64,000 nucleotides of DNA from Lyngbya aestuarii BL J (GTDB lineage Bacteria > Cyanobacteriota > Cyanobacteriia > Cyanobacteriales > Microcoleaceae), in NCBI RefSeq assembly GCF_000478195.2, contig NZ_AUZM01000007.1, positions 1 through 64,000 of the forward strand, written 5' to 3'. Shown here in pieces: positions 26,733-35,433 of the stretch; within the stretch, counting starts at the first letter, position 1; every line of letters starts with the position of its first letter. The notes beneath the pieces were generated by a model. That model was not told the DNA's origin. It saw nothing but the letters and a program-made list of their open reading frames with translations, and ran no database searches. A program made the position numbers and the translations under genes.

Positions 26733-28277
26733 TTAATAAGCTCCTTTGCGATTGAAAACAACATGAACCGTTTTCCATAAAATCTGAAAATCAAGCAACA
26801 GTGACCAGTTATTAATATACATCACATCCAGACGAAAAGCATTCTCGAAATCAATAATATCTGAACGTCCAGAAACCTGCCACAAACCCGTAATTCCCGG
26901 TAAAACATTTTGTCGTGCAAAGTGATGAGGCGCGAATCCCTCAACATCTCGTAAAGGCAGAGGACGCGGCCCAACCAAACTCATTTGACCCCTGAGAACA
27001 TTAATTAATTGCGGCAGTTCATCTAAACTATATTTACGCAAAAACTTGCCGACTTTTGTAATCCGAGGGTCATCTTTCATTTTAAAGAGAACACCGCCTT
27101 TAAGTTCGTTATTAGCTTCCAATTCTTTCATTAATTGGTCAGCGTTAATCACCATTGTTCTAAATTTCCACACCTTAAAATGCCGTCCTCGTAAACCCAA
27201 ACGAGTTTGTTTGTAGAAAATTTGCCCCGGTGAATCTAGCTTAATTAAAACTGCAATTAACAGCAAAATCGGACTAATAAAAATTAACAGCAATACCGCA
27301 ACCGTTAAATCAAATCCTCGTTTTAACCAGAAATCAGTTCCCATAATGGCAGGGGTTGAAAACTGAATTGTTGGCATTCGACCAATCATTTCAATTTGAG
27401 GGGATTGATAAGGCAATTCTAAGCCAACTGGTAATACTCGTAAGTTAATCCCTGCGGTTTTTAAATTCCAATAAAAAGACATCGGATTCGGAATAGATTG
27501 CCAAGAACAAACAAATACTTCTCCTACATCTTGTTGTTGAATATCTTCTAGAATTTTCGGCCAATTTTTTTGTCCTTCAATCGTCGATAAATCAATTTGA
27601 CCCACCACTTGAAATTCTCGATTACTAATCAGTTTCAGTGATATTTTGGCAGCTAAAGTATCCCGAGGAGTTCCAATCAGAAAAATTTTGCGCGTTAATA
27701 TTCCTTTGCTGCGAACGGTAATGACAGCTAACTCTAATAGAAAACGACCGAATAAAACAAAAACAACGGTAAAAATCCAAGCTAGAATAAAAAGAGAGCG
27801 AGACAAAAATATACCGGGTCTATAGAGAAAAGCTAACACAATTAAAATCACTTGTGCCAACGTTAAACAGCTTATTAAACGCAGAAAACGACGACGACTA
27901 TCACGGCGACTATAAAGACCGGCGGCGGCGATAATACCAATGGTAATCGCTAATATAGGGAATAAGAAACCCGGTTGTTCTGGTGAACTTCCAATCAGAT
28001 CAAAAGACCCAACACTTTTAAAAAAATTTGTGCTGATAACAATCCATTTAGCCGTTAACCATCCCAGGGAAATTAATAGAGAATCGCAAAGGCAAAGAAT
28101 GAGATTTCGGACTAAAGCAATTGCGGCTCCTTTGTCCAGATGAAGTAGAATACTGGGAGCGCGTTGGTCGTTAAATTGAGCGTTGTCAACTTGAGGTTCA
28201 CGTTTTTTTTCAGGGTTCGGCACATTCTTGAGCATGGTTTGATTACTCTGGTTTGAAAATAACATTGTTGAGAACAA
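26733..28277 (-). CDS. Polyprenyl-phosphate sugar-1-phosphate transferase (WbaP/exopolysaccharide type)
   Basis: A 514-residue enzyme. Four to five N-terminal helices (about 55-185) and a CoA-binding-like middle precede the catalytic bacterial sugar transferase domain (about 320-510), with KRGFDLTVAVLLL, the VWKFRTM and DDPRITKVGKFLRK motifs, LDELPQLINVLRG, SLVGPRPLP and PGITGLWQVSGR. It loads the first sugar phosphate on undecaprenyl phosphate to start exopolysaccharide or O-unit synthesis. Start may be at 28277 or at Met5. Confidence 0.93.
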   Translation of the reverse strand: MFSTMLFSNQSNQTMLKNVPNPEKKREPQVDNAQFNDQRAPSILLHLDKGAAIALVRNLILCLCDSLLISLGWLTAKWIVISTNFFKSVGSFDLIGSSPEQPGFLFPILAITIGIIAAAGLYSRRDSRRRFLRLISCLTLAQVILIVLAFLYRPGIFLSRSLFILAWIFTVVFVLFGRFLLELAVITVRSKGILTRKIFLIGTPRDTLAAKISLKLISNREFQVVGQIDLSTIEGQKNWPKILEDIQQQDVGEVFVCSWQSIPNPMSFYWNLKTAGINLRVLPVGLELPYQSPQIEMIGRMPTIQFSTPAIMGTDFWLKRGFDLTVAVLLLIFISPILLLIAVLIKLDSPGQIFYKQTRLGLRGRHFKVWKFRTMVINADQLMKELEANNELKGGVLFKMKDDPRITKVGKFLRKYSLDELPQLINVLRGQMSLVGPRPLPLRDVEGFAPHHFARQNVLPGITGLWQVSGRSDIIDFENAFRLDVMYINNWSLLLDFQILWKTVHVVFNRKGAY

Positions 28278-28758
28278 CGACTCTATTAACTATCAATAGA
28301 GTTTGATTTTATTTCTAATCAGAATTTAGATCCTAGATTAGATAACTTATGATTAATAAATGCAACCCTAATCACTTAATCTGCTAATACAATGAACCCA
28401 GTTGGGCTTCAATTGCAATCAATTCTAACAAACTTGAGTTAAGTTGAATCGTAAAATCAATAACTTTCCGATTATTGATGATACAATATCAAAAAGGTTG
28501 GAATATAAACAGCATCCTCTCCTCATTAATTTTTAGAGTGGAAATGTTCAATCCTGAGTTTGAGAGGATTAATCCCTTGTCTCCTAAAAACATCAGCTTA
28601 TCTAAAATTAGGGATAGTGCTAGTTTTCCTATTCCTAACTGTGATCACAAATCTATCATACCAAATCCGAGTTGATTTCCCTACTTTTTTCTGAGATAAT
28701 TTAATCAGTGATTCGGAATCAATAATTGTCCCTTCTAGTCTTTAAAATATAAATAAGT
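28278..28758. other. Intergenic region, no gene seen
   Basis: About 480 AT-rich bases between two minus-strand genes. The open frame at 28475-28675 lacks a convincing ribosome site and protein-like composition. No clear terminator for the GTPase gene was found. Confidence 0.5.
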
Positions 28759-30192
28759 TTAAGGTTTTGTGAATTCTTGTCGCAATCGATAAACAATTGT
28801 ATCACGATCCACTTGATTAATAATCTCTTGAATCACCGTATCAATCCCCGATTCTCCCCAAGTACAGCCTTGTTCGAGATAAACCTGAGCCGCCCGACCC
28901 ACTGTATATGTTCCATACGCCGAGATCGAAGCTTGAGTCAAAGCCACACCCGCATAAGTCGAAATATCAGTCGCTAATCCAGCGGCACTTTTACCTAATC
29001 CTAATATTGCACCACTTCCCCACTCCGCGAGAATCATCCCACCCGCACTCAACAAAATCGTTCTTAAAAGCTGACTGGCTTCATAATTGGTAATCGGTAA
29101 ACCATACAAACGAGCGAGAGAACGAATCAAAATCAAATCACTAATTGTGGTCGCTAACACATCAATAATAGCAATCGGATTAATAGCGATCGCGATCGCT
29201 TTATACTTAGTAAACTGCCAAATTAACGCCTCAGCTTCCGATTGCTGAAGTTTAATCGTCTGATGAGCAATTTGCTGTTCCGCCTCTCGCGCTTGTACCA
29301 ACGCATTCAACGCCAAAAGAGAGCGCCCTTCAAGATGAAGAATATTAACAATCGCCGTTTTCAACTCGTCGATTTGAGGCGGAGGAGTCTCCCATTCTGA
29401 AGTCACCCGACCATCAGGCCATTCAACCCGCACTTGCACCGCAGCAGGTTCAGCCGCAACTCGTACCACTTCCAACAGAGAGGAGTCTGTTTTCGCCTGT
29501 TCTCCCTCTGTCAAGGGTGGGGTAGGAGAATCCCAGTTTAGATCGTCAAAATCGAAATCCAGGGCGTCGGGGGCGGTTAACCGTTGTAAATTGTAGTAAA
29601 TCGCCTGTTGTTCGGTATCAGTGTAGAGGTCAACCTTATTAAAAACAACAATTAGGGGTTTTGTTGATCTTCGCAACTCACAAAGCGCTTCGTATTCCGT
29701 GCGAGTCAAATCCCCCGACACCACAAACAAAATCAAATCCGCCTGACGAGTCACATCTTGAGCCATTTCACCTCGAACCTGACCCCCCACCTCATCGAGT
29801 CCCGGCGTATCAATTAACTCCACCGGAATACTGTCTCGTTGGTCATCATACCGAGAAGGCACCGTCCAACGCACCGAACGAGGCCATTGAGTCACGCCGT
29901 TTAAAGGCCCCGTTTGCAAAATATGTTCTCCCAACAGCGCATTCAACACCGCCGACTTTCCCCGACTCACCAAACCAAAAACCGCAATTCGGATCAAACC
30001 CTGATCCAATTTATCTAAACTTGCAGCGAGAATATCCAACTGTGTTTTGAGAGTTGCTTGTAATTCTGGGGGGTTTTGTCGTTGGCGTCGTTTGTTAGAA
30101 TACCGAGTCATCGCCTGTCGGAGACTGCGACGAGCGCGATCAAAATCCCAAGATTCAACAGAGTCAGAGGAAGTCATAAGATTATCGGACAA
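28759..30192 (-). CDS. Membrane-associated Era-like/dynamin-type GTPase with DUF697-like region
   Basis: A 477-residue protein. GTPase motifs are G1 GLVSRGKS (73-80), G3 DTPG (128-131) and G4 NKVD (185-188). The C-terminal half (about 330-465) has hydrophobic helices and Gly/Ala-rich segments of the DUF697 type, which usually contact membranes. Such GTPases are common in cyanobacteria, and some have been linked to membrane remodelling; the role here is unknown. Its start codon overlaps the end of the upstream epimerase gene by 11 bases, so the two are co-translated. Confidence 0.85.
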   Translation of the reverse strand: MSDNLMTSSDSVESWDFDRARRSLRQAMTRYSNKRRQRQNPPELQATLKTQLDILAASLDKLDQGLIRIAVFGLVSRGKSAVLNALLGEHILQTGPLNGVTQWPRSVRWTVPSRYDDQRDSIPVELIDTPGLDEVGGQVRGEMAQDVTRQADLILFVVSGDLTRTEYEALCELRRSTKPLIVVFNKVDLYTDTEQQAIYYNLQRLTAPDALDFDFDDLNWDSPTPPLTEGEQAKTDSSLLEVVRVAAEPAAVQVRVEWPDGRVTSEWETPPPQIDELKTAIVNILHLEGRSLLALNALVQAREAEQQIAHQTIKLQQSEAEALIWQFTKYKAIAIAINPIAIIDVLATTISDLILIRSLARLYGLPITNYEASQLLRTILLSAGGMILAEWGSGAILGLGKSAAGLATDISTYAGVALTQASISAYGTYTVGRAAQVYLEQGCTWGESGIDTVIQEIINQVDRDTIVYRLRQEFTKP

Positions 30193-31105
30193 TATCTTCT
30201 AGGGCAGGTTTAACAGTAGGATATTGGTAGTCAAAATTGTAGGATACCGTGCGTTTGGGGATCACTTGCTGACCTTCAAGCACCAACTTCGCCGAATCTC
30301 CCAACAGGGTTTCTAGAGCAAAATCGGGTACAGGGAGCCAAGAGGGGCGGTGTAAAACATCCCCGAGGGTATTACACAACTGTCCCATCCGAACGGGGTT
30401 AGGCGCGGTACCGTTAACCACTCCTTCAACTTCTGGATGCGTCAGCGCAAAGATGATTAAACTCACTAAATCATCTCGATGAATCCAAGAAAACCACTGT
30501 TTTCCGGAACCCAAAGGCCCCCCCGCAAACAGTTTAAATGGCGTTAACATTTTTGCCAAAGCCCCTCCCATTCCTAAGACAATTCCGGTGCGGACAATCA
30601 CCAAACGAGTTCCCGCTTCTTTAACCTTTTCGGCAGCAGATTCCCAAGCTTGACAGACTTGAGCGAGAAAATCATCCCCAGGTGGACTGGTTTCATCAAA
30701 TATTGCGGTTTCGCTGGTGCCGTAATAACCGACTGCCGAAGAATTGACCAAAACCGTCGGTTTAGAATCAGCCTGTTCAATTGCTTCGACGAGTTTTTCG
30801 GTGCCTTGCACCCGACTATTGATAATTTCTTGTTTGCGTTGAGGAGTCCAGCGTCCCTCTGCAATGGAAGCCCCTGCTAAATTAACCACACCCTGACATC
30901 CAGCGATCGCCTGTTGCCAAGATCCCGATTCTGTTGGAGTATAGCCGACAACTTCTAACTGAGGATAGGCAGAAGTGGGAAAAATACGCTGGGCGCGTTC
31001 GGGGTTGCGGGTGAATACTACCACCTGATGTCCTTCTTTGTGAAGCCGCTCAACCAAGCGAGTCCCGACAAATCCTGTTGCTCCGGTAATTGCTACTTTC
31101 ATCAA
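30182..31105 (-). CDS. TIGR01777-family epimerase/SDR protein
   Basis: A 307-residue extended-SDR protein. The NAD(P)-binding motif GATGFVG is at residues 8-14, the region NSSAVGYYG holds the active-site Tyr, and WFSWIHRDDLV and the C-terminal DUF1731 segment (RPSWLPVPDFALETLLGD) are typical. Related proteins include the cyanobacterial/plastid SulA-type division factor; whether this copy acts in division is not shown. It overlaps the downstream GTPase gene by 11 bases. Confidence 0.9.
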   Translation of the reverse strand: MMKVAITGATGFVGTRLVERLHKEGHQVVVFTRNPERAQRIFPTSAYPQLEVVGYTPTESGSWQQAIAGCQGVVNLAGASIAEGRWTPQRKQEIINSRVQGTEKLVEAIEQADSKPTVLVNSSAVGYYGTSETAIFDETSPPGDDFLAQVCQAWESAAEKVKEAGTRLVIVRTGIVLGMGGALAKMLTPFKLFAGGPLGSGKQWFSWIHRDDLVSLIIFALTHPEVEGVVNGTAPNPVRMGQLCNTLGDVLHRPSWLPVPDFALETLLGDSAKLVLEGQQVIPKRTVSYNFDYQYPTVKPALEDIVR

Positions 31106-31253
31106 TTTATAACTACTGAGTGACTCAGTTCAGACTCGATATGCGATCAATCTCAACTTGTTTTTGATTATACCGAGCGACAAGACAACTCTCTGCTTTG
31201 TTGTCAATTCCTCGCCACTCATACACAATTAAAGCATTCACTCCCGGTTAGGA

Positions 31254-31282
31254 GATAGGGAGGTGGGAAATTGGGAGATGTG
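31254..31282. repeat. Degenerate GGGAGGTGGGA-type short repeat
   Basis: Purine-rich units, the complement of the CTCCCCAT-type tracts at 19239 and 51250. Located between the divergent epimerase and DUF3352 genes. Confidence 0.5.
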
Positions 31283-31366
31283 AGATCTTGCCTCACGACT
31301 TCTGACTATTTTGGGAACTCTTAAGATAAATAGAGACTGCGAACTGAAAACGGTGAACTTGAAAAA

Positions 31367-33010
31367 ATGCCACTGAAGAAACTTAACGTGCTGGTTGGAG
31401 CTGCAACGGTCATTTGTGTGGGTGCTTTAACAAGTCTGCTTTATCTAAAAACAGCTAAAGTACGAGCTTATAGTGTAACCGAAAGTGCCAAGCTTGTACC
31501 CGCAGATGCTCGGATGGCAACTTTTATCTCGTCCACTCCAGAAGCACTGACTCACCTCAAGCAGTTTGGTACGCCAGAGGCGCGAACTTGGATCACTCAA
31601 AGTTTAACGACTTTTAAACAAAAAAGTTTAGCCGATACTAGCCTCAAATTTGATCGGGATCTTCAGTCTTGGATCGGGGGAGTGATGGTTGCTCTTTTAC
31701 CGAATGAAGATGGACAAGAACCGGAAGATTTTGATGTGTTGATGGTTGTGGGTATCAAAAACCCGATCAAAGCTTGGCATTTTGCTCGTCAGTTTAATGA
31801 TCAAGCCAATCTTCAACGTCAGCAACGAGACTATAAAGGTGTAGAAATTGTTGAGTATACCGAGTCAGAAGGCAGACGTTACAATGTTGCCGTACTCAGG
31901 CATCATATTATTGTCGCTGCCGATCCAAACGCGATTGAACGAGCGATTGATACAGCTCTAGGTGAAGCCTCTTTAGCGAGTTTAACGGGAACAAATCAGG
32001 CTTTTCTCAATAGTGTTGATGTTCCTAATCCGATTACCACTCTCTATATTGCAGAATATTCTACCTTTATCAAACAAATCACGGCTGATGTTTCCCCGTC
32101 TTCTCAATTATCGATGCAGGTTTTATCCCACATCAAGCCTGTTAAGTCTGTGGTTCTCGCCATTGGAGTTGATCAACTCGGAATTCATCTCAAAGCGATG
32201 ACTCAACTCAATGATCGCGCCATCCGTCAATCTCAACAACCTCACCTCGATCCGCTCGTCACTCGCTTTCCCACGAAAACAATTGGATTAATTCAAACTC
32301 AAGGCATTAAGGAAATTTGGTCAGAAATTCTCACTTTAGCTGAAGACAATTCTGATCTCAATCGTGTTGTTAGACAAATCAAACGGGGACTGAATGCGAT
32401 TAATTTAGATGCGGATCAAGATGTGTTTGGCTGGATGGATGGTGAATTTGCATTGGGGTTGATCGCTAACGATGAAGGAGTGCTGGCTCCTTTGGGCTTG
32501 GGCGGGGTGTTGATGCTAGAAACGAGCGATCGCCCTGCGGCCGAAAGAATGCTGACTCAACTCGATACAGTCGTCTCTGGGAGCAATCCTCCGGTGAATG
32601 TTGAACAACGAGCGATCGCTGGAGTCGAAGTCACTGAATGGAAAGATCCTCAACAAGGGACTTTATTTGGACATGGTTGGCTACAATCGAATTTAGTGTT
32701 TATTGCCTTTGGAGGGCCTGTTGTCGAAGCAATTACGAGTGAACCCCAACTCCCGATCACGGCCAATCCGCGCTATCAAAATGTGACGGAATTATTACCC
32801 CAAGCTAATCACAGCTATGTTTATCTCGATGTTGAGGAGCTAGTGACTTGGGCAACGGGTTATCTGATTGCGGCACCGGCGATCGCCGTTCAACCCAATG
32901 CTTTGGCATTGATCAACTCAGTTCAGGGGTTAGGAATTAGTGCAACTCGCCTCGATCAAGAAACCGCTAGAGTAGAAATGATTTTAACACTCAAACCAAA
33001 AAGAAACTAA
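31367..33010 (+). CDS. DUF3352 domain protein, membrane anchored
   Basis: A 547-residue protein with an N-terminal anchor (about 7-29) and a large extracytoplasmic region. The start of the domain, SAKLVPADARMATFISSTPEAL, and internal phrases such as WIGGVMVALLP, VLRHHIIVAADPNAIERAI and VFGWMDGEFALGLIAN fit DUF3352. Members are predicted periplasmic proteins of unknown function, common in cyanobacteria. Single gene by spacing. Confidence 0.85.
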   Translation: MPLKKLNVLVGAATVICVGALTSLLYLKTAKVRAYSVTESAKLVPADARMATFISSTPEALTHLKQFGTPEARTWITQSLTTFKQKSLADTSLKFDRDLQSWIGGVMVALLPNEDGQEPEDFDVLMVVGIKNPIKAWHFARQFNDQANLQRQQRDYKGVEIVEYTESEGRRYNVAVLRHHIIVAADPNAIERAIDTALGEASLASLTGTNQAFLNSVDVPNPITTLYIAEYSTFIKQITADVSPSSQLSMQVLSHIKPVKSVVLAIGVDQLGIHLKAMTQLNDRAIRQSQQPHLDPLVTRFPTKTIGLIQTQGIKEIWSEILTLAEDNSDLNRVVRQIKRGLNAINLDADQDVFGWMDGEFALGLIANDEGVLAPLGLGGVLMLETSDRPAAERMLTQLDTVVSGSNPPVNVEQRAIAGVEVTEWKDPQQGTLFGHGWLQSNLVFIAFGGPVVEAITSEPQLPITANPRYQNVTELLPQANHSYVYLDVEELVTWATGYLIAAPAIAVQPNALALINSVQGLGISATRLDQETARVEMILTLKPKRN

Positions 33011-33262
33011 AAAGTGACAGAGCAATCCGGATAACTGGGTAAGATGTTCTGTAGTTTGGCAAATATTAACTAACTGCCAGATTCAGGAGCATTGCCGTGA
33101 CTGATTTGAACTCTGCGCTCAAACACACTTGTTTTAGTCTCAACTAGGGTTCAGCATCTAGAGAGAGTCATGCGCGAAATATTTTTAAACACAAAGATTC
33201 GGGAAAGGGAGTTTTGACTCCGCTAAACTCTAACAATCTACATTTTACTATTGCCGAAGACC

Positions 33263-34549
33263 ATGCGTATTTTAATCTACTCCTATAACTACCATCCGGA
33301 ACCGATTGGCATCGCCCCTTTGATGACTGAGTTAGCTGAAGGTCTTGTCAAGCAAGGTCACGAAGTCCGAGTCGTTACCGGAATGCCCAACTATCCCCAA
33401 CGCCGCATTTATGACGAATATCAAGGTAAATCTTATCTAACTGAAGAAAGAAACGGAGTCAGTATTCAACGCAGTTATATCTTTGTTCGTGGCCCTGAAC
33501 CGGGTGTATTGGATCGAATTTTGTTGGATGGAAGTTTTATTTTTACCAGTTTATTTCAAGCGATTAATGGTTGGCGACCTGATGTTATTTTTGCCACAGA
33601 ACCCCCTTTATTAGTTTGTGTTCCGGTTGCTCTTTATGCTTGGGTGAACCGCTGTCCGTTTGTGTTAAATATTCAAGATATTGTTTCTGAAGCGGCTGTG
33701 CGTGTCAACCTGCTGAAAAAAGGAGGGCCGTTAGTCGCGATTGCTGAAATGTTAGAAAAGTTTGCCTATTGGCGAGCCGATCAATTGAGTGTAATTGCAA
33801 CAGGATTTATTGAAACCTTAGAACAAAAAGGTGTACCCTCGAAAAAGATTAGTTATATTCCCAATTGGGTTGATACCGATTTTATTCGACCTTTGCCTAA
33901 AGAAAATAATCCCTTCCGAAAAGAGCATCAACTTGAAGATAAATTTGTGATATTGTATTCAGGAAATATTGCTCTAACTCAAGGTTTAGAAACGGTTATT
34001 CAAGCCGCAGCCAAATTAAAACATATTCCTGAAATTGCTTTTGTGATTGTCGGAGAAGAAAGAGCTTTAGGTCATTTACAAGAATATTGCAATACCTGTG
34101 ATGCAACCAATGTCTGTTTGTTACCCTTTCAACCCCGTGAAAAACTACCAGAAATGCTCTCGGCGGCTGATATCGGTTTAGTTATTCAAAAAAGTCACGT
34201 TACCGTTTTTAATCTGCCTTCAAAAATCCCTGTTTTGTTAGCGAGTGGATGTGCAGTAGTCGGTTCTGTTCCTGATACTGGAACGGCAAAAGAAGCAATT
34301 GTTAAAAGTGGGGCGGGGGTGGTTGTTCCTCCAGAAGATGCAGAGGCTCTTGCGAATAGCCTTTTAGAACTTTATCACGATCCAGAACGAGTGAAAAGAT
34401 TAGGTGAACGAGGTCGTAAATATGCCGAAGAATTCTTTTCTTTTGAGCAAGCTTTAAAACAGTACGAAACCTTATTTTCTGAGGTTGTTCCGACCGAAAA
34501 AGTTTCCCTATTCAAACCGATTATTAAGTCAAATTCCGACATCCATTAA
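33263..34549 (+). CDS. WcaI-like GT4 family glycosyltransferase
   Basis: A 428-residue GT-B glycosyltransferase of the WcaI/WbuB type: MRILIYSYNYHPEPIG start, VVTGMPNYPQ, IPNWVDTDFIRP, then the nucleotide-sugar side with YSGNIALTQGLE and the PSKIPVLLASG/VPPEDAEAL motif. WcaI enzymes add fucose or related sugars in exopolysaccharide assembly. The start at ATG 33263 is preferred to the TTG at 33251 because it begins the conserved sequence. A strong terminator follows. Confidence 0.9.
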   Translation: MRILIYSYNYHPEPIGIAPLMTELAEGLVKQGHEVRVVTGMPNYPQRRIYDEYQGKSYLTEERNGVSIQRSYIFVRGPEPGVLDRILLDGSFIFTSLFQAINGWRPDVIFATEPPLLVCVPVALYAWVNRCPFVLNIQDIVSEAAVRVNLLKKGGPLVAIAEMLEKFAYWRADQLSVIATGFIETLEQKGVPSKKISYIPNWVDTDFIRPLPKENNPFRKEHQLEDKFVILYSGNIALTQGLETVIQAAAKLKHIPEIAFVIVGEERALGHLQEYCNTCDATNVCLLPFQPREKLPEMLSAADIGLVIQKSHVTVFNLPSKIPVLLASGCAVVGSVPDTGTAKEAIVKSGAGVVVPPEDAEALANSLLELYHDPERVKRLGERGRKYAEEFFSFEQALKQYETLFSEVVPTEKVSLFKPIIKSNSDIH

Positions 34550-34611
34550 TTCAGGAGGAGATAGAAGTTATCTCTCGTTAAGAATAATTCATTGAAGAAC
34601 AGCTATTTTTC

Positions 34612-34659
34612 AGTCAAGATCAGTTGATCATCAGTTGACCAACTGATCTTGACTTTTTT
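34612..34659 (+). terminator. Rho-independent terminator after the WcaI-like gene
   Basis: A perfect 15-pair stem (34612-34626 with 34640-34654), 13-base loop and six T. Confidence 0.92.
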
Positions 34660-35280
34660 GGAAAAAAATGGTTTACCCTGATGGCTGAATAAATTTTTGT
34701 AATCTATTTCTGTTCTAATCGTTATCAGATTAATTGTTGCGATCGGGAATATTACTGTCACGAATATTGGTATCAGCATATCCACCTTAAGATCCAAATA
34801 AGACTTTAGCTCTATTCTGGGTAGAAACAAAAGCTAATCCAGAGAGACTTAGCATTTTCAGTTCAATTTGCACTACCTTAATTTGATTAAAGAAACTGTA
34901 AAGCAAACCGGGTGTGCCGTTGACAATCTCCTCTAGGGCGAGTTATGATAGATAAAACAATAGGGTGCGCTGCATAAAGTTTTGAGCAGTAGCTAGCAAT
35001 CTGATCTAAGTTAGCCAAGTGTGGGTGTATCGCTACAAGTTCACAGACCGAAAAAAACCCCTATGTTTAAGAGTTTGACAAGGTGACGAAGGAATAAAGG
35101 TATTCTACTAAGCCGTTATTGGGTTGAATCTAACCGGAAACGTGCTTTCAATCTTCAGGGAAATAACAACTCGTTCTTTGTAAATTTTCTGTGAATTTTC
35201 TGTGAAATTTGATAATCAGGGTGAATTGGTATTAACTGTAGTGAATAGAATTTAGAGAGACTTGTAATACTGTTCATTAC

Positions 35281-35366
35281 TGAGTTGCTTAATTAAGTAT
35301 AAACAGAAATCTCCTTGATGTTCTGGCACTCAAATCTGAGTTGCCTAATTTTAGGTATGCAGAAAT
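35281..35366 (+). promoter_or_regulatory. Two 30-base direct repeats, each with a palindrome, upstream of the pentapeptide gene
   Basis: Copies at 35281-35310 and 35337-35366 match at 22 of 30 positions by hand alignment and start 56 bases apart. Each carries TGAGTTGC(T/C)TAATT and ends in AGAAAT. The cores CTTAATTAAG and CCTAATTTTAGG are both perfect palindromes. They lie 68-153 bases before the start codon, fitting a pair of operator sites or small RNA stems. Confidence 0.5.
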
Positions 35367-35433
35367 TGTGGAGAAATCCGTGCCTTAAACAACTCTAAAA
35401 AGCACAATTAAAGGGACTGGGAGCTGATATTGC

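Larger units (their letters stand above)
34550..35433. other. Long intergenic region and leader of the pentapeptide gene
   Basis: About 880 bases. It contains the WcaI-gene terminator at 34612-34659, AT-rich sequence without a credible gene (the 34603-34830 minus frame overlaps the terminator and is not called), and a pair of direct repeats with internal palindromes at 35281-35366. The length suggests a long 5' leader or unrecognised RNA. Confidence 0.5.

Noticed and set aside
28475-28675. 66-codon plus-strand open frame
   Set aside because: No ribosome site and no recognisable protein features; left as intergenic.
34603-34830. 75-codon minus-strand open frame
   Set aside because: It overlaps the strong plus-strand terminator at 34612-34659 and has no family or ribosome site.
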